From Parus major (Eukaryota > Chordata > Aves > Passeriformes > Paridae), in contig NC_031773.1 in NCBI RefSeq assembly GCF_001522545.3, positions 39,891,669 to 39,955,668 on the forward strand: 64,000 bases of DNA, given 5' to 3'. This document shows positions 61,924 through 64,000 of the stretch, piece after piece. Position 1 is the first letter of the stretch. Each line of letters opens with the position of its first letter. The notes beneath the pieces are model-generated. The model was given only the letters and a program-made list of their open reading frames with translations, had not been told where the DNA came from and did not search any database. The position numbers and the translations under genes are program-made.

Positions 61924-64000
61924 ATCTCTCTGGTGTTTAGCCATTTTGGAAGTGTAATTTAAAACCTGGTTTATTCAAGTTTTTCCACTAAGTTTGTCGT
62001 TAATTTTTTTTTTCTTTTGATTTTTATGGGGGGGAGGGGTGTTTGTGTTTCATAAAGAGAAAAAAAAATCATCTCATAATTCATTTGCTAATAAGTATTA
62101 GGTAAAAGTAAGTCTTAAATTCACAAATGTCACGCAACAGAAGTAAAAGTTTTAAAATCTGGGCTTGGAATGTCCTGCAGAAAATTGCCAAACTTCTGGA
62201 CATTTAGCAAAGCAAGTAAGAAAAAGTAATTTAGCTAGAATTTTAGAGACAGACTTTAATTCTTCCTTCCCTATTTTGTGATTTAATATGGCCAAAGAGT
62301 AATACCATTACTTATTACACAGAACCTTCTTCTTGTGTCTCTCAGAACATTTTTCAGACATTTATTTAGTCCTTGAAACATCCATATAAATCAAGAATAT
62401 TAGCTCCACTATACAAAAACTCTCAGTCCTGGGTAAGGCACATGCCATGTTTAGTCAAATACCAAGTGATAATAATTGATTGTTGGACTGATGAGGACTA
62501 GAATGAAAATTCAAGTTCTCCTGAATAAGGCCTGGTGGAAGCTGGTATTGGTATCCATGAAAGACATAATTGCTTTAATTCATAAAGAACAAAGCTTTTC
62601 TATATCTTTTTAGTACAAAGATGGTGCTGTAAATATGACACTCAGAAAATCAGTTTCCAAAATTCTCAGGACAAATAACTATGCTATTTTTCTGTCTCAA
62701 AGAACAGCATGAAGATTCCTTCTTCCTTTATTACCCCCACCGAAGTCTTCATTAATGTAGAGACCACCCAGAACAGTGAGGTAGGAAAACTGTGGTCTCT
62801 TGATCCATTCATTTAACTGTTTTCTTCTATTATGTGAACAGATTTAGAAATACATCAGCAGAAAATTTTAAGGAAAAAAGCCAGTCATATTCTCATGCAC
62901 GTTATCCTTTTTTCCAAGAATATAATTTGTGCTTTTACTTCAGCAAGTCACATACTCATGACATGAATGTTTTGGGTTTTTTTGAGAGAAACAAGGAAAT
63001 ACTTTTTAATGTGCATTTTAGACTTAATTAAGATAAAGATTTTGGATTTCAAAGTATTAAAAATATTTTTTTGTTGCCTAAAGTTCTTTTAAGTAATAAT
63101 TACTTGTGTTAGTTTTACTCTTCAGCGATATATTTACAATTTAAAAGGAAAAGAAGTGATGTTACAGAAACCATCACCATTTGAAATGCCAGTTCTGCAC
63201 AGGATCAAGCCTCCATGGAAGAAATTCACACTCTGCTTTTTTTTTTTTTTTTAGAAATTAGATTAATATGTCTATGTTTGCAAAACAGCTAATGTCTATT
63301 TTTTTACCATGTAGCAGGAAATAAAAAAAAAATAAATATGGTGTTTGTATTGAAATTGTTCCCCTACATGTATTTGTAGATGGTGAGAGAGCATAAAATG
63401 CCATTAAGCATTTCTGAGGTATTCTTTTAACTTGTATGCTGTATGTCACAGTAAAAATATACGGAAACCAAAACAGATAATGAAGTGATCCACACTCAGC
63501 AGAGGAAAAGAAAAACAAAAAATTCTTACATTAAAACTCAATTGTTTAAATAGCCTCATTGATAATGTGAAATTCAACAACCCAACTCCTAAACTGAGGT
63601 TAAGTCAATGGAAATGTTATCTGATGAGATATTATCTACATTATAGGTTAATTTCTATATCTCTCATTCAAAGAAAACCTTTAACTGATATACGTGAAAT
63701 TAATTTTCTTGCAAAATGGCAGTCTAAATTAAAAATTTCTTAGAAGAATACCCTCATTATCCTCATAATCTATAATATTTGTACTAGGATATCCTAGAGA
63801 TTGTAGACATTTAATTATTACACTAAAAAACATTTGCAGGACTCAGAATCAAAAATATAACAAAAATACACTACTTTCAACTCTAGTAAGAAAGTAAACT
63901 ATAGTGCTAAATGGAAAATTCATTGATGCAAGAACTTCAGCTTGCAGTCAATACCCTGTATACCACAATTTATTTCACTACATTTCATCTGTGAAAAAGG
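61924..64000. other. AT-rich DNA without a recognisable gene
   Basis: No gene or known repeat is visible, apart from homopolymer runs such as 16 T at 63237-63252. Confidence 0.55.

Overview
The window looks like AT-rich vertebrate chromosomal DNA, most likely from a bird. It holds six separate fragments of the CR1 family of LINE retrotransposons. CR1 is the dominant retrotransposon of birds and other sauropsids. Several end in the typical avian CR1 3' end, a short tail built on tattctatgattctatga. There are also three places with endogenous-retrovirus LTR architecture (TATA box, then an AATAAA signal), plus microsatellites and poly-A/T runs. I found no bacterial-type gene, no CRISPR array, no rRNA and no convincing tRNA. 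No host protein-coding gene can be recognised with confidence, so this is probably intergenic or intronic DNA.

Layout. 1-20 kb: AT-rich unique-looking DNA with a hairpin-forming inverted repeat (292-358), an octanucleotide tandem array (1213-1315) and a (CATA)n/(TA)n microsatellite near 10.1 kb. 20.6-25.4 kb: a repeat cluster made of a CR1 tail, an LTR near 21 kb, a composite LTR-retrotransposon region (23.43-24.73 kb) and a minus-strand CR1 directly next to it. 25.4-28.5 kb: a T-rich stretch with no assignable feature. 28.5-30.0 kb: the longest CR1 copy, with a decayed reverse transcriptase. 30-42.4 kb: AT-rich DNA with a poly-T run and an A/C-rich simple repeat. 42.4-42.8 kb: a fairly clean LTR. 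47.4-48.6 kb, 54.0-54.9 kb and 56.1-56.3 kb: three more plus-strand CR1 copies. A 72-bp near-perfect palindrome (54986-55057) lies just after the second of these. 61.76-61.92 kb: a (TA)/(GATA) microsatellite. The rest is AT-rich filler.

The transposon proteins are all broken by stops, frameshifts or loss of catalytic residues, so nothing here works as a gene set. The only possible host-gene signal is a series of short open segments bounded by good splice-site consensus at 7121-7201, 36261-36354, 43357-43435 and 52943-52985. Their reading phases happen to be compatible. This may be chance and is offered as a lead. I did not find a convincing new biological system. The most unusual items are the two long hairpin-forming palindromes, the mismatched LTR pair at 23.4-24.7 kb, and the compatible candidate exons.
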